Part shown: positions 1 to 10,228 of the stretch, in pieces
Layout of the letters: the number at the start of each line of letters is the position of its first letter
Position numbering within the stretch: the first letter of the stretch is position 1
Assembly (NCBI GenBank): GCA_024699855.1
Contig: JAMPIQ010000001.1
Location: forward strand, 6,014,001 to 6,078,000
From: Aphelenchoides besseyi
Taxonomy: Eukaryota > Nematoda > Chromadorea > Rhabditida > Aphelenchoididae
Length of the DNA: 64,000 nucleotides
Direction of reading: 5' to 3'
The notes under the pieces: generated by a model
What the model was told of the DNA's origin: nothing
Database searches by the model: none
Seen by the model: only the letters and a program-made list of their open reading frames with translations
Position numbers and translations under genes: made by a program

Positions 1-360
1 CAGCCAGCTCGCACTTTTTTCGCTCTTACACTCCGAAGAGTTGCACCAAGTATTCGAAACGATTGTGTCCTCGAAACCGTTTTCACAACTTATTAACAGC
101 CCATTAAACGGTTATTCGAGCGGCCTCCGTCGACTCACTTTTCAGCGCCTTAGATCGCACGGCCATTTGGATCACACTAACAACAGCTCCTAAACGCGTT
201 TTCACTCATCCTTTTTTTGAATTCCTGGAACTAATATTTCAACTCGTGTTAAACTCCCAGCCGAAGATTAGGTGGCGGGGACTAAGGGGGTGGGCGGTCC
301 TGGCCGCGGTTCGCACTGTAGCGAGCCGCTCGCAGAGGGGGGGGGGTCTCCTAGGAAAGA
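1..360. mobile_element. Small inverted-repeat element (MITE-like), copy 1, cut by window edge
   Basis: These bases match 12031-12387 almost base for base, with small differences and a longer G run before the right end. The right end reads GTCTCCTAGGAAAGA, the reverse complement of the left end of copy 2, so this is the right part of an element with terminal inverted repeats. No coding capacity is seen. It is probably a non-autonomous DNA transposon; the superfamily is unknown. Confidence 0.7.
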
Positions 361-675
361 CCCCAATTACCTTCACCCAAATGTTATGAAGACGTTCATG
401 TTCGATTGAAGTGACGATATGCTCCTGATCGTCTAATGAAAACTAACGTTTATTTTCAGATCTACGGTTACAAGAAAAAGAATTGAGACATAGGGGCCGA
501 TGTGAACTGGGCCCCGAATCAACAATTAAGATCACTCGTCGTCCGAAAGCGGATTCGGACGGTGCAGGATCTTATCGTTCAGGCACATGAATAACGACCA
601 AACGATAGCCATACACAAAGACAGTGCCCTGGAAACGTCAATCAGCAGTGTAGTGAACAAACAACTTGCATTGAC
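361..675. other. Spacer, no gene seen
   Basis: No open frame or RNA gene is recognised. On the minus strand an AATAAA-type signal near 450 could serve the small gene at 676-945. Confidence 0.4.
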
Positions 676-945
676 TCAGCGCCCGCCGTAGTTACTCGAC
701 GGAACTGCAGTGGTGTTCAAAACTTGAGTAACGTTTCTTACGGTAACTTCCTCGCCCTAGAATAAAGCGTTAACAACAATTGGTTTAAAACTTACTTTGA
801 TAGCAACCCAAAAATTTTTGATTTCACCTTGAGCAATGGAGAAATAGGCAACATATGATAAATGGGTCATGCTAGAAGATTCAATTGGAACATTGTCACA
901 AACGACCGTATTGTCGCCCGTTTGAAGCTTTCCGCCGGCGCTCAT
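676..945 (-). CDS. Small two-exon protein, unknown function (about 76 aa)
   Basis: Exon 1 is 945-796 and exon 2 is 756-676, separated by a 39-bp intron with GTAAGT donor and TTCTAG acceptor. The frame is continuous over the junction and ends at TGA. The product starts MSAGGKLQTGDNTVV and ends SSNYGGR. It has no signal peptide or membrane segment and no family I recognise. Coding status rests on the well-formed intron keeping the frame open. The sequence just upstream (946-1100) is repeated at 8644-8800, where the matching reading frame is destroyed. Confidence 0.5.
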
Positions 946-1370
946 AGAAAGCTTCCGAAGGTGTGAGACTAATCAGTAGATGCAGCGTCAAGACAACCTC
1001 TTGCGACCACGCAACTCGTTGCGATCGAAGCGAATGCGAGAGTAACAACGATCAGGAACCGTCTGTTTTGTTTCACTGAATTGATTGCGACTTTCAATTT
1101 AAAGTTTTAGAAGCGGTCCTATGGAATGTCGCCTCACCGTTTCCTCGAGCGAAATGGCTAAGCTTAGTTTCACCAGTCTCAGCTTCCACATATCTTAAGG
1201 AAGTGACATAATAAAAGCGACGGAGGCACTCATCTCAGACCTCTATTTATAAGAGAAATGAAGCGACTGATTTGGTATGCAAACTCTACGAACTGATCTA
1301 AACAAGCATTCAGGTCTCGTGTTAGCGGTGCGACAGCGAAGTGATACAGAAAGCAAGAAGAGGCAGCAGA
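946..1370. repeat. Diverged duplicated segment, copy 1
   Basis: About 150 bp from 946 closely match 8644-8800 in the same orientation (shared block around ATGCAGCGTCAAGACAACC). A second block around GCGAAGTGATACA at 1338 matches 9032. The sequence between the blocks has diverged. The segment lies upstream of the minus-strand gene at 676-945 and includes a minus-strand TATAAAT near 1246, so it may be that gene's promoter region. Confidence 0.6.
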
Positions 1371-2800
1371 CTCTTCGGAAGTCTGAGAATTCGGCGACAA
1401 ACGAAATGCCGAGTTGACTGCGATAGTTGCACTATCGAAGTTGCAAGACCGGTAAGCTGTTCGAATCGTCCGAGAATCAGTTTTTCAAATGGAACTAACG
1501 ATGGAATCATCGTTTAACTAACCGTACAAGAAGACAATTGAACATCATAAGAACCTTTTTTGTTGTCGAAATTGCCCTCAATAAACAGGTCAATTAAGTA
1601 TTGTTTGCGTGTGATTTTCTTCTTTCAACTCTGTGGTTTTAATTGTTGCTGTCTACAAACTAGTCCTGCGTCTTTCGATTTAATTGTTGAGCAGATGGGA
1701 ACAAATGTTGACAAGAGGAAGTTAAGGGAAGTGGACAACCATCAGATCTACAAACACGATCATTATGGAAAATGAAATCGTAGGTTACCTGAGATGGCTC
1801 TTAATTTGGTCGATGTAGCTAACAGTTCCATCGAATACGTTAACCAAATGGATCTGTAATTCGAGGGTCTGAAGCAAGAAACAACAAAGCGAGTAAGAAA
1901 TACGACGTCCTTTTTGACCAAGTAACACTATCGAATGTCTACGAGTTGTCTTTCGATCACCGAAACAAACACTCGAGTGATCAGAAGGTAACTCGTGGAT
2001 TGCAACAAAGAACTAAAAAAACGCTTCAATTCTTCAAAGATCAAAAGCTATGGAAACTACCGAGTTGTAATCGTATATCCGAGAATACGAAAGGCAATAG
2101 GTTCTATAGTCTTTATTCAACCACACACAAGTTTCAATGAGAAGAACAGACGAATAAACCAATAAGCCACAATAAATACTCTATTTCAAATTAGCTTATC
2201 AAAGAAGTGCGTTTGAAGGTTGATGATAACGGCATCGAAATCGGCTATCAGAAGAACAAATACGCGAGGACGATGGACATTGCAGATCTCAGAAACAAAG
2301 TAAAACACACGTTCAACATGAAAAACAGAACTTTAGATCAAATTGTACGCAAAATCAACAGAATGGTAATCGAAATAACAGAGATACGCAAAACTCGATA
2401 TTCGAACAAATTTACTCAAAAAAGTCGGACATTGATAGAGAATAGTGTCATCAAAGAGCACTAAGGACACACGCTTTGTGTAGTATGTAGGCTAAGAAAG
2501 TTGACGGTGATTGGACATTTATTCATTTGGTAGTGAATGTATAGAAACAAACAAATGGTCGCGATGTGCTTGAATATGAACAAATGAATTGCGAGCAATC
2601 GATTGGTCGTTGCCTGTGAATTGTTCACGACTAAAGTAGCCGAGATAATTCGAGCGGTCTACTGTACGTGTAGCAAGAATGAAACGTCATTAGGTTCACG
2701 AGCCCTACGATTCGATCAATATCAACGATGATATCATTCGCTTTAAACTTCCGTCCCGTTTGCTCAACTTTCTCGACGTGATTTCTGTTCCGACGACGTC
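1371..2800. other. Spacer, no convincing gene
   Basis: Short open frames exist, for example 2207-2464 on the plus strand, but none shows intron structure or recognisable similarity. I see no RNA gene or structured repeat. Confidence 0.35.
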
Positions 2801-2810
2801 ATTTCGAAGG

Positions 2811-2818
2811 TATAAAAA
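2811..2818 (+). promoter_or_regulatory. TATA box of the peptide precursor
   Basis: TATAAAAA lies 38 bases before the ATG at 2849, a normal spacing for a TATA box and a very short leader. Confidence 0.7.
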
Positions 2819-2848
2819 GGCCGTTGTTTGATCATTTCGACAAGAAAG

Positions 2849-3087
2849 ATGCGGCTCCTTCACCTTCTTTTCGTTTGTATTTTGCTCAGCATTGCCCATG
2901 GGTAAGTTCTTCTGCGACTACACTTGTAACTCGTTCGTTTAGCCACGTTCTTCGCTTCAAACGTCAATGGGGAGGTGGTTGGGGAGGTGGTGGGAGCGAA
3001 GTGATCGACCAGGAGACGATTCAAACTAGTCCGTGGGGAGGACAAACCACAAGTTTCCAACAAGACTTTATCCAATTCGGGCGTTAA
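2849..3087 (+). CDS. Secreted Gly/Trp-rich peptide precursor (NLP/antimicrobial-type)
   Basis: Exon 1 (2849-2901) encodes an 18-residue hydrophobic signal peptide starting MRLLHLLFVCILL. A 41-bp intron (2902-2942) separates it from exon 2 (2943-3087). The mature part starts with a dibasic KR site, followed by QWGGGWGGGGSE, another WGG and a C-terminal QFGR. The QWG plus glycine pattern after a KR site resembles the C. elegans nlp-29 type peptides, which act in neuropeptide or epidermal defence. The final Gly-Arg could allow amidation after trimming. Length is about 65 aa. An AATAAA signal follows at about 3116. The assignment is by composition and layout, not by alignment. Confidence 0.65.
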
Positions 3088-3297
3088 TTTGACTTGATTG
3101 TTCACGAAAACTGTAAAATAAACCGCTTATTCGACTGTTTTCGTTAGTAATGGTATCTTCAAGTCACTTGTTTGACTTCAAAGTATACGAGAATAGACTC
3201 GGTCGCGGTTGAAAGAGGTGGTTCAATACAAGAATCTCGTGCTTCTAACAACGGGAATACGACGATTTTGCTTAGAACCAAATCGTTATAGGGTTGC

Positions 3298-3522
3298 TCA
3301 AACTGATGGCTCTCTTATTCGATTCCACAGGTCATGGATAACCTCACGGTCTTCGGATTCCAACTGACAATCAGTCTGCAGTTTCTGTTTTCGATGGCGC
3401 AGTTCGGTCGCTTTTGGCTCACTAGTTACTACGATTGCGTCCTGATGTTCATCTGCGCTTCTAACTGGTTGTGAGCTGTTTCGTTGTGTTTGAGCGTCTA
3501 TTCCTGTGGTTATTTCGCTCAT
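3298..3522 (-). CDS. Possible short protein, unrecognised
   Basis: This is a single uninterrupted 74-codon frame beginning MSEITTGIDAQTQ and ending NRIREPSV. It is polar, with no signal peptide and no known motif. No intron or promoter supports it, so it may be chance. Confidence 0.22.
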   Translation of the reverse strand: MSEITTGIDAQTQRNSSQPVRSADEHQDAIVVTSEPKATELRHRKQKLQTDCQLESEDREVIHDLWNRIREPSV

Positions 3523-3744
3523 AGATCGATCGAATTTGTTACCCGATTGTCAGTCAAACAAAAGCACGTGTTTCCGGACTTGAACGGTTTCCATTGACAA
3601 CATCCGTCTATTCGATGGGTTTCTGTTGAAGTTGTTTGCTTACGTTCATTGATGAGCCAATGTCCTTGACTTTTGATTCCCAACTTTTCAACAAACAGAT
3701 TTGCATAAGATTTGAACAGTAAACAATGTTGCGTAACATTTGAG

Positions 3745-3752
3745 TATAAAAG
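3745..3752 (+). promoter_or_regulatory. TATA box without a clear gene
   Basis: TATAAAAG sits in a context like the TATA box at 2811. The next ATG (3818) opens only 23 codons, so the driven transcript is unknown. Confidence 0.35.
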
Positions 3753-4722
3753 AGCGGAGGATCAGTCGGAGCTCATTTGGTCTCCGAGTTGTTTCTTCCT
3801 TCAGACGTGTGACTTTGAATGGTTCGCCTATCAAGTCGCGTGAGTGGTCGTGTTTCTGAGCGGCCTTCTAATGTCGATTGCAAGTGATTTCAGTGAGTAC
3901 AAAGCTTAATTGACTTCGAAGCGATTGCAATCCAACAATCACTGCACGGGTGTCATCACGTTCTCTACATAACAAATGACCTCTGACACAGGTCCAGTCC
4001 CTCAGAATCAGATTATTTCATCAGTCATGATTGCCGATTTTCGTTGAATCTCTCGTGAGATACTTGGATTCTTGTCTCCGGTGCAACATTCGAGCACAAG
4101 AGAGGCTGCGACTTCCGTGCGTTCCAGTTTACAGACATCTCTAATGCCTCTTATAGGTCAAAGTCGCGCTGATCATGAACCGATGAAATCAGATTCTCCC
4201 ATCAGTTATGGATGGAGTTCACTTCGATTGCTGGAGCGTCTAATGAGAAGAACGGAATTCTACTCACACAGCTGCCTTCTAGGGTCTGGTCGTTCAAGAG
4301 AAAGCGCGGATGGAAATTGGCGTTGAGAGAGTGGGGACATAAGCTAGAGACGAAAGGCAACAACTAGAAGATGGCACTAGATTGAAGCGAGAAAGTCAAG
4401 TTGGGTGTGAAAGTATCAGTGGTGAGCTTCGGACTTTTTTCTCCAATGAACTCCGGTTTCAGCAGTTAGGTGCTCTCATCAGTTCGCGTTTGGGAACGCA
4501 TATTAATGGAGCAGACGACTAATGGGACGTGAAAAACTCAAGTGTGTCTTTGGAAATCGGGTCATCAACTTTAGAGGAGCTCATCGCTAATCAGAGGGCT
4601 GGACGGTAAGTCACGAGTGGTTGATTGTGTTTCTTAGTATGGATAGAATTGAAGGACTGCGTACGATTGGGCGAGCAAGACAACCAAAAAAGTCGTGACA
4701 GCGACAAGAAGGTCCCGTCAAG
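3753..4722. other. Spacer downstream of a TATA box
   Basis: Short frames such as 4072-4326 (Ser/Arg-rich) are present, but no splice-supported gene is seen. The transcript from the TATA box at 3745 could be noncoding. Confidence 0.3.
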
Positions 4723-4750
4723 ATGAACCGCGATCAGAGAACCGAGGAGC

Positions 4751-5141
4751 TTGATGGCAAGTCATCCACCAAGAAGTTCCTTTTGTTTCATCATAAAGTC
4801 AGCTGTAGATATGAGTGGTCGAAACAGAAGGATGTTGGATTTGAATACGCTCTCTCAGAGCGCTTTTATTCGACAACCTTGTGGTTGTCGTTGTTGCAAG
4901 AACCATTGGATAACCTCGTATTTGCAGGTAAAAGTTGAAGCCAACAACAAGACTCTGTTGTCGTTCAATGTTGATTGTGGTGGATACCCGCAATCGAAGG
5001 CTTTCAATTGTGCCTTTGAATGTTTCTCTGTACTTCAACGATGACCATTGCGGTTTTCAGAAGTTGGAACAGAAATCGTTTAGTCGATTGCAAACAAAAC
5101 AAATCGAATCGAACAAAAGGTTTAAATGTCAGACGTTTTAA
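4751..5141 (+). CDS. Possible Cys-rich exon(s), incomplete model
   Basis: One frame ends with a segment from about 4929 to 5042 that includes KTLLSFNVDCGGYPQSKAF and stops after FECFSVLQR. The cysteine spacing suggests an extracellular protein like that of the next gene, but I cannot connect exons with confidence. It may be the 5' part of the gene at 5284-5727 or a decayed relative. Confidence 0.25.
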
Positions 5142-5283
5142 TTTCTTCTAAAAGATCGAGAAAGGAGACGATTTTGTTTTACAGTAAAATGCAAAGATGA
5201 AATGCTTTAAAACGAACGATCTGAAGGAGTCAACGGACATTGTTATCTGCAGCTGGGAATCGTATTCGCGTCCACAGTTTGAG

Positions 5284-5727
5284 TGTTTCGATGTTGCGGT
5301 TGCAATGCAAAGAACACCGAATGCATCATGGTGGATTCTCTTTTGTGGTATTGGAACCGCGCGTTTTGCCATGGAGAAATCGAAATTACGTGGGGTCCGG
5401 TCAATTGGAGCTACTCGTCGGCGCAGTTCTGTGGCCATCTTTATAAAAAAGAGGTCAAACCAGCAACAGCGCAACGCTACGATGTTTATTTGGAAAATGC
5501 GACTTCGCAGCTTTATTTCGCACCGACTAGGTGCTGCTTTAAGTCACATTCACAATTCCAACTGAACAACGATCTTCAGAACTTTAAACATCAAACTATG
5601 TACCAACAAACCAGTTTGCATAAAAAGCTCATTTGCATTTCCCATCGGAAGTCAGTCCGAGCTGTCAACCTGTGTGGTCGAAGCTTTTGCGAAAAATTGT
5701 TCGTCCGTTTTGTTGTCTTCGCATTAA
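5284..5727 (+). CDS. Cys-rich, probably secreted protein (5' end not resolved)
   Basis: Exon a (5284-5530) encodes a Cys-rich stretch beginning FRCCGCNAKNTEC with NWSY and NAT glycosylation motifs. The intron 5531-5579 has a GTGCTG donor and CTTCAG acceptor. Exon b (5580-5727) encodes KLCTNKPVCIKSSFAF and ends in TAA. The frame is open across the junction. The first exon is missing because an in-frame TGA lies just before 5284, so the true start is upstream. The family is unknown. The stop lies only 4 bp before the ATG of the next gene. Confidence 0.45.
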
Positions 5728-5731
5728 TTTG

Positions 5732-7770
5732 ATGGTCCGCCCAACTTGGCGCTACGACGATGGACCGAATGGCACGTGGCTTCTGTATATTCTAATCTTC
5801 AGCTTTGTCGGTGTTCTTGTTGCGATTCAAACACCGGTACTTGATTCGATCGAAGACCATTCGTCTGGCGAATTTGAAGCTGAGCGAGAAGTGCGTTTGA
5901 TGGTAGACCATGATTATACCAGTAAGTAAAAACGGCTAATTCTTTAATTCTTGCTTGTTAGTCTTCGATACATCCAACAGATTCAAGTGCGATTTCGAAT
6001 ACAAGCAAGAGAGTGGGGAACAGTGGGTTTACAACAGGACTCAAAATAAATGCTTGAAAGGCAAGTACAAAACATTTGATGTTGGATTTATAGATTTGGT
6101 TAGTAAATTTAAAGTTTTTCTTAAATTAAATGTTTTAGCGTCATTGTGAGATCGCTTGTATGTATCGTTGTCATGACGGTTCTCCTCCACCTTTGTACGA
6201 AGACGATACGGGAATGTGGCCTAAGGAATGCAATAGTCGAAGCAATGATGGTTGCAAAAGATGTCCGGACACCTACTGCCGATACGCAAATATAACAGTT
6301 CAAGGAAACGAAAGAGAAGACCCAATTGAAGGTTTTTGTTGCCCCAAACGAAGTAAGTTTACTATACGTAACCATAAAATTCATCATCTCCATTGTTTCA
6401 GCTCAACATGCGTGTGACATGAAGTCATCTGGTGGTTCACAGCAATCTGAAAGATTTTGGTTTAATTTTGAGACTAAAAAGTGTAGTGCTACTAAGGACA
6501 TTGAAGCTCGGCAAATGAATTATTTCGTTTCTAAGGTTAGTTTCTACTCAACTTGCTTAGTACTTGACTTGTTTTAGGAGGAATGCGAGGACGCTTGCAC
6601 TCCAGGCAAAGTTTGCAATGAAAGTACGGCGTTACCGATCGTCAGAGGGGAAAAGGGTATGAGTAAGCGTTGCAAGAATGTTTCCGATTGCAAAAGTGAT
6701 AATGACATCAACGAGTATTACTGTTCAAGTAAAAAGAACAAAACTTCTCACAACGAAACGTTGGGCCATTGTTGTTCAGGTGTTGAGTTCTTACTTTCAC
6801 GACTGACGGATATTTTTTCTCAGTTTACCAGGAAGACTACAACTCGGTGGTAACACCAACAATGTCTACAACTTCACAGAAAACAACGACTGGAACCCCT
6901 ACGACCACTACATCGACCCCAGCGACTACAAAACCTATAATACAATCTACGATCACGACAACCACCAAGAAGACCAAGCCGCCAACTCCTCGCCCTCATC
7001 CTCATCCAAATCCGCCGAGTACGTCCTCTGCAGTTCCAATCGCTTCAGCCGCAAAAAAGAAGGAGAAGTGAGGATTTAATCAATTGAATCACAATAACCA
7101 GATCTTCAGGAAAAACAACTGGCTATTGTACATTGGATTAGGGGCTCTCGGTGTTTTAATCGTCATCTCTGCTTTCTTTGGTTTGTGCTACTTTTTGTAT
7201 CGACGAAACAAAAAGCAACAGAAGCGCGAAGGTTTGTGATTCAGGATCAACCATTTTATAGGTGTTTAGAAGCGGAAGCTGCTCAACGTAATGCAAAACG
7301 CATTGCCGAATACCAAGCTGAACAAAAGAAGAAAGCAGAAGCTAAAGTCGATCAGAAGAAGACAGCTCATAATTTGCGTGGCAAAGTTGTTCCTGGTTTG
7401 CCACCGCCGGGACCAGAGGGCTGGGAGCCGGATTGGATTCCGCCTGAAAAGTTCACGTACATGGGTCCGTTGAAGATGGAGCTAGCTCCACCGGTCGTGA
7501 TGGTAAGACATGAGAAAATGACTGATATCTAAATGTCTTCAGGAGCACGAGTTGGATAAGGCGAGCGATAAAGAGCCTCCAGCGGATCAACCAATCGTCT
7601 GGGCCGACGAAATGAACTTGGTTTATGATATTGGTTCTGAGGTCGAACAGTTAACTCTCCACGGTAAACCATTTAAGATGCCGAAACGTTCGTCTGCTCA
7701 ACCACGTGCTCAAAACCCTCCACGTCGTTCAGCCGAAGCTCGCAACTTAAAGGCCATCCGCGAAGATTAA
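5732..7770 (+). CDS. Kunitz-like membrane protein with Thr-rich stalk
   Basis: Nine exons: 5732-5921, 5962-6098, 6139-6352, 6402-6535, 6578-6779, 6834-7067, 7110-7231, 7270-7502, 7543-7770. An N-terminal hydrophobic segment (WLLYILIFSFVGVLVAIQ) acts as signal or anchor. Two Kunitz-like modules follow, each with an F/W-Y...C...C...C pattern and a final EC-x3-C split by an intron, but with fewer cysteines than BPTI. Next come a Thr/Pro-rich stalk, a transmembrane helix (about 7120-7200), a KKKQ-type basic stop and a charged cytoplasmic tail. The last exon ends LKAIRED. A close relative of this terminal exon lies on the minus strand at 44443-44525. An extracellular protease-inhibitor or adhesion role is inference. 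Confidence 0.7.
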
Positions 7771-8099
7771 ACGGTGATTCGGTGTTGATATCAACTTGAA
7801 TTTATGTGATGAACGTCTTTGTTAAACACCTTAAAAATCGAAATGTTCACCTGTTCAAACGACTCAACTGTACACGTCCGACGTTTTTGCTTTCCTTTCG
7901 ATTTTGTTTTCCATCTTACGTTCGATCACTTTTCTTGTGAATGTTCTTGTTCATAAAATGGCAGATGGAAAATCTCTTTTCTTTCGACTTCTTTTTGAGT
8001 TCCTGTGGTAAGGAGTTTTGAATTCTTGGCTTTTCGTTCACATGAGAAGAATGCGTTGAGGTTAATGAGTCAATATGATCGCCTTTTTATTGGAAACGT
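7771..8099. other. Spacer, no gene seen
   Basis: AT-rich sequence with T-rich stretches follows the Kunitz-like gene. No open frame or repeat is recognised. Confidence 0.4.
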
Positions 8100-8345
8100 G
8101 AAGGATATAGGTGGACAGACGACCAAGTTAACAGTCACTTGAACGAATTAATCCGCGGATTCTTTACAGTTTCGTTCTTTCTGTTGTGTTTCTCGAGTTA
8201 GTCTGTCTGTTTTCGAAATTTGAATCGCATATGGTTACACAAGCAGGTTGCAAAAGCACTTGGTCTTTTCATTGAAAACAGCAAAGAAATAGGCGGAGAC
8301 ACGACCAAATTGTCAGTCACTTGGACAGAACTATCTGTCGGTTGC
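8100..8345. repeat. Diverged local tandem duplication
   Basis: A roughly 55-bp block at 8104 (ATAGGTGGACAGACGACC) recurs about 183 bp later at 8287 (ATAGGCGGAGACACGACC). Both are followed by a related CAGTCACTTG segment. No coding frame spans either copy. Confidence 0.5.
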
Positions 8346-8643
8346 TCCACCGAGGTTCTTCGCATTTGATCGGCTCAGCAATTCGGTTCCACTCGCCATT
8401 TTGCAGGAGCTTGTTTTCGGAGATCAAAGGCACCAGTCTGCTCATTTGCATAACCTAATTCGGGTATTTAACGGTTGGAGTTTAGAACGGACATTCTCAT
8501 TTGCTCGTTTCCATTTGATCAAGTCGTCGCCGAAATGTCTGAGCGTTCATTTGTTAGTACGATTAGTAAGTTCGTCGGAGAAGGTGAGTTGAAGGTCAAT
8601 TCAGAAGTCACAAGTGTGCTTAGAATCAACGCCGTCGCTCAAG

Positions 8644-9062
8644 GAAAGCTTCCGAACGTGTAGGACTGGTCACTAGATGCAGCGTCAAGACAACCTTTTG
8701 CAACCACTCAACTTGTTGCGATTGAAGCGAATGTGAGAGTAACAACGATCAGAAACCGTCTGTTTTGTTTCACTGAATTGATGGCGACTTTCAATTTCAA
8801 GTTCCGAGACAGCAGACGAGTAGACACGATTGTGGTCTTCGGCAGAATGTCATATGCTCAACCTCGTCCTTGTTCTCCAACACTAGCCGATTTCAAGTTC
8901 TGACATTATCAACGAAACCAAAAAGTTGATCAACGACCATTTTAGCGGAAAAATGGACGGGAGCAGACATTCTGTAGGGAAATTTCTATTAACTGATCGC
9001 AGCCATCATTCAGGTCCTTCGTCCATGGAGCCTCAGCGAAGTGATACAAAAAGCAAGAAGAA
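8644..9062. repeat. Diverged duplicated segment, copy 2
   Basis: This is the partner of 946-1370. The first 150 bp match closely; a later block at 9005-9062 matches 1305-1352. In copy 1 the segment precedes an intact small gene on the minus strand. Here the corresponding ATG has become TTG and an early TGA follows, so the gene part is lost. Confidence 0.6.
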
Positions 9063-9537
9063 GACCGAATCTCGTCGAGTGGTGTGCAGCTGAGAAGAAA
9101 GTGTCAACTCGAAGCTAACGCGATCGCACACTCCATAATTCCGTTTCATGTAAGTTATACGAATCATGTGTGTAACTGGTTTCCAGATAAAAGCCGCGTG
9201 TCTTCTTCAGTACAAGCAATCGGTCCTGTTTAGATGACTTGAGATCAACAAATTTAACAAGAGATCTAACGTCCTTCTGTTATTGTGAAATTGAAATAAA
9301 CGTGAAGTAGATACGAAAGAAGTGTTGAATAAAACAAAAAGATAATCTCCAGTCAGTAAAGTCGACAGAAGATCGGAAGTAAAAACGTCGTTTTTGCCGG
9401 GATCTTAAGTTGCCAACGGAGAATCTACAAACTCCAGTTTATTGCTCGATTGCTCACCACCTACTCATCAAACTGCACCATTCATTGATAGTCTTCGGGG
9501 TGCTTGATCCACGAGTATCCAGTCATTAACACAACGT

Positions 9538-9825
9538 TTAGATACTCGGTCGCCGATCGAAAATATTTCCGAGAAGCCAGGAAGAGCACTGAAGGAAAAC
9601 GATTACGGGAACCGTGAATTGTGATCTGTCATAACTGAAGGTCTCAACTTTTTCCTTCTCGATTTTCAGAAGATACAAAATGAACGACGACTTGTCGTCT
9701 GTAAACAAATTCAAATGTAAATTTAAAGGATTGCCAGTTAGGTTCCAAGATACCCGAAAGTTTGCGGTGTCATCGAGCTTTTTACTTGTCAATCTAAAAG
9801 CAAGTAAACAGATTGTAAAGTTCAA
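9538..9825 (-). CDS. Possible exon of a beta-sandwich (galectin-like?) protein
   Basis: The frame includes NFRVSWNLTG then PLNLHLNLF, faintly like the N-G-D-I-A-L-H-F-N-P-R strand of galectins, but the sugar-binding His/Asn/Arg set is not complete. A TTTTAG acceptor lies before LTSKKLDD, so upstream exons may exist that I could not join. It may be a pseudogene. Confidence 0.22.
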   Translation of the reverse strand: MNFTICLLAFRLTSKKLDDTANFRVSWNLTGNPLNLHLNLFTDDKSSFILYLLKIEKEKVETFSYDRSQFTVPVIVFLQCSSWLLGNIFDRRPSI

Positions 9826-10228
9826 CAGTCACGGAGTTTGTTGCTACCCAATCCACGGATCCTGCGCTGCGTATTAACTGTAGACAACTTTTGTCTCACG
9901 TAAACTCTTTGATGATCTAAATCAATCACTGAACAGTGTTTAGCCGTGATCTATTTCCAATGCTAACGTTTCGATTATTCACCTATTCATCGTTAATTTT
10001 AGCGTGTAAACATGTATGCTCGCTTGTTTAACCGCTAGATATTCACGAACATAAGGATAGAAATTTTAAGATCAGCTAACAAAAATGTCAGTTTCGGCTT
10101 CGAAAAATAGACTAAACATCAACAACTAGATTCTCGAAGTCAATGTTTTCGCAATTCTTTTCCGCGTACTCGAACACATAAAAAGCAAGATCTTGTAAAT
10201 GAGGAAATTGACCGACGAGTTTCAGACA
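9826..10228. other. Spacer with the former 3' end of the MATH-BTB gene
   Basis: From 10228 down to 10112 the minus strand stays open in the frame of the MATH-BTB gene after its in-frame TAG and ends at a second TAG (see that gene). The rest holds nothing recognised. Confidence 0.45.

Noticed and set aside
2207..2464. 85-codon plus-strand frame as a gene
   Set aside because: No motif, splice site or promoter; residue use looks random.
4072..4326. Ser/Arg-rich frame after the TATA box at 3745
   Set aside because: Not joinable to any start exon by good splice sites; composition not convincing.
5197..5565. Alternative frame (starting MKCFKTNDLKEST) as the Cys-rich gene
   Set aside because: The overlapping frame used for 5284-5727 has better residue patterns and continues across a valid intron to a stop.
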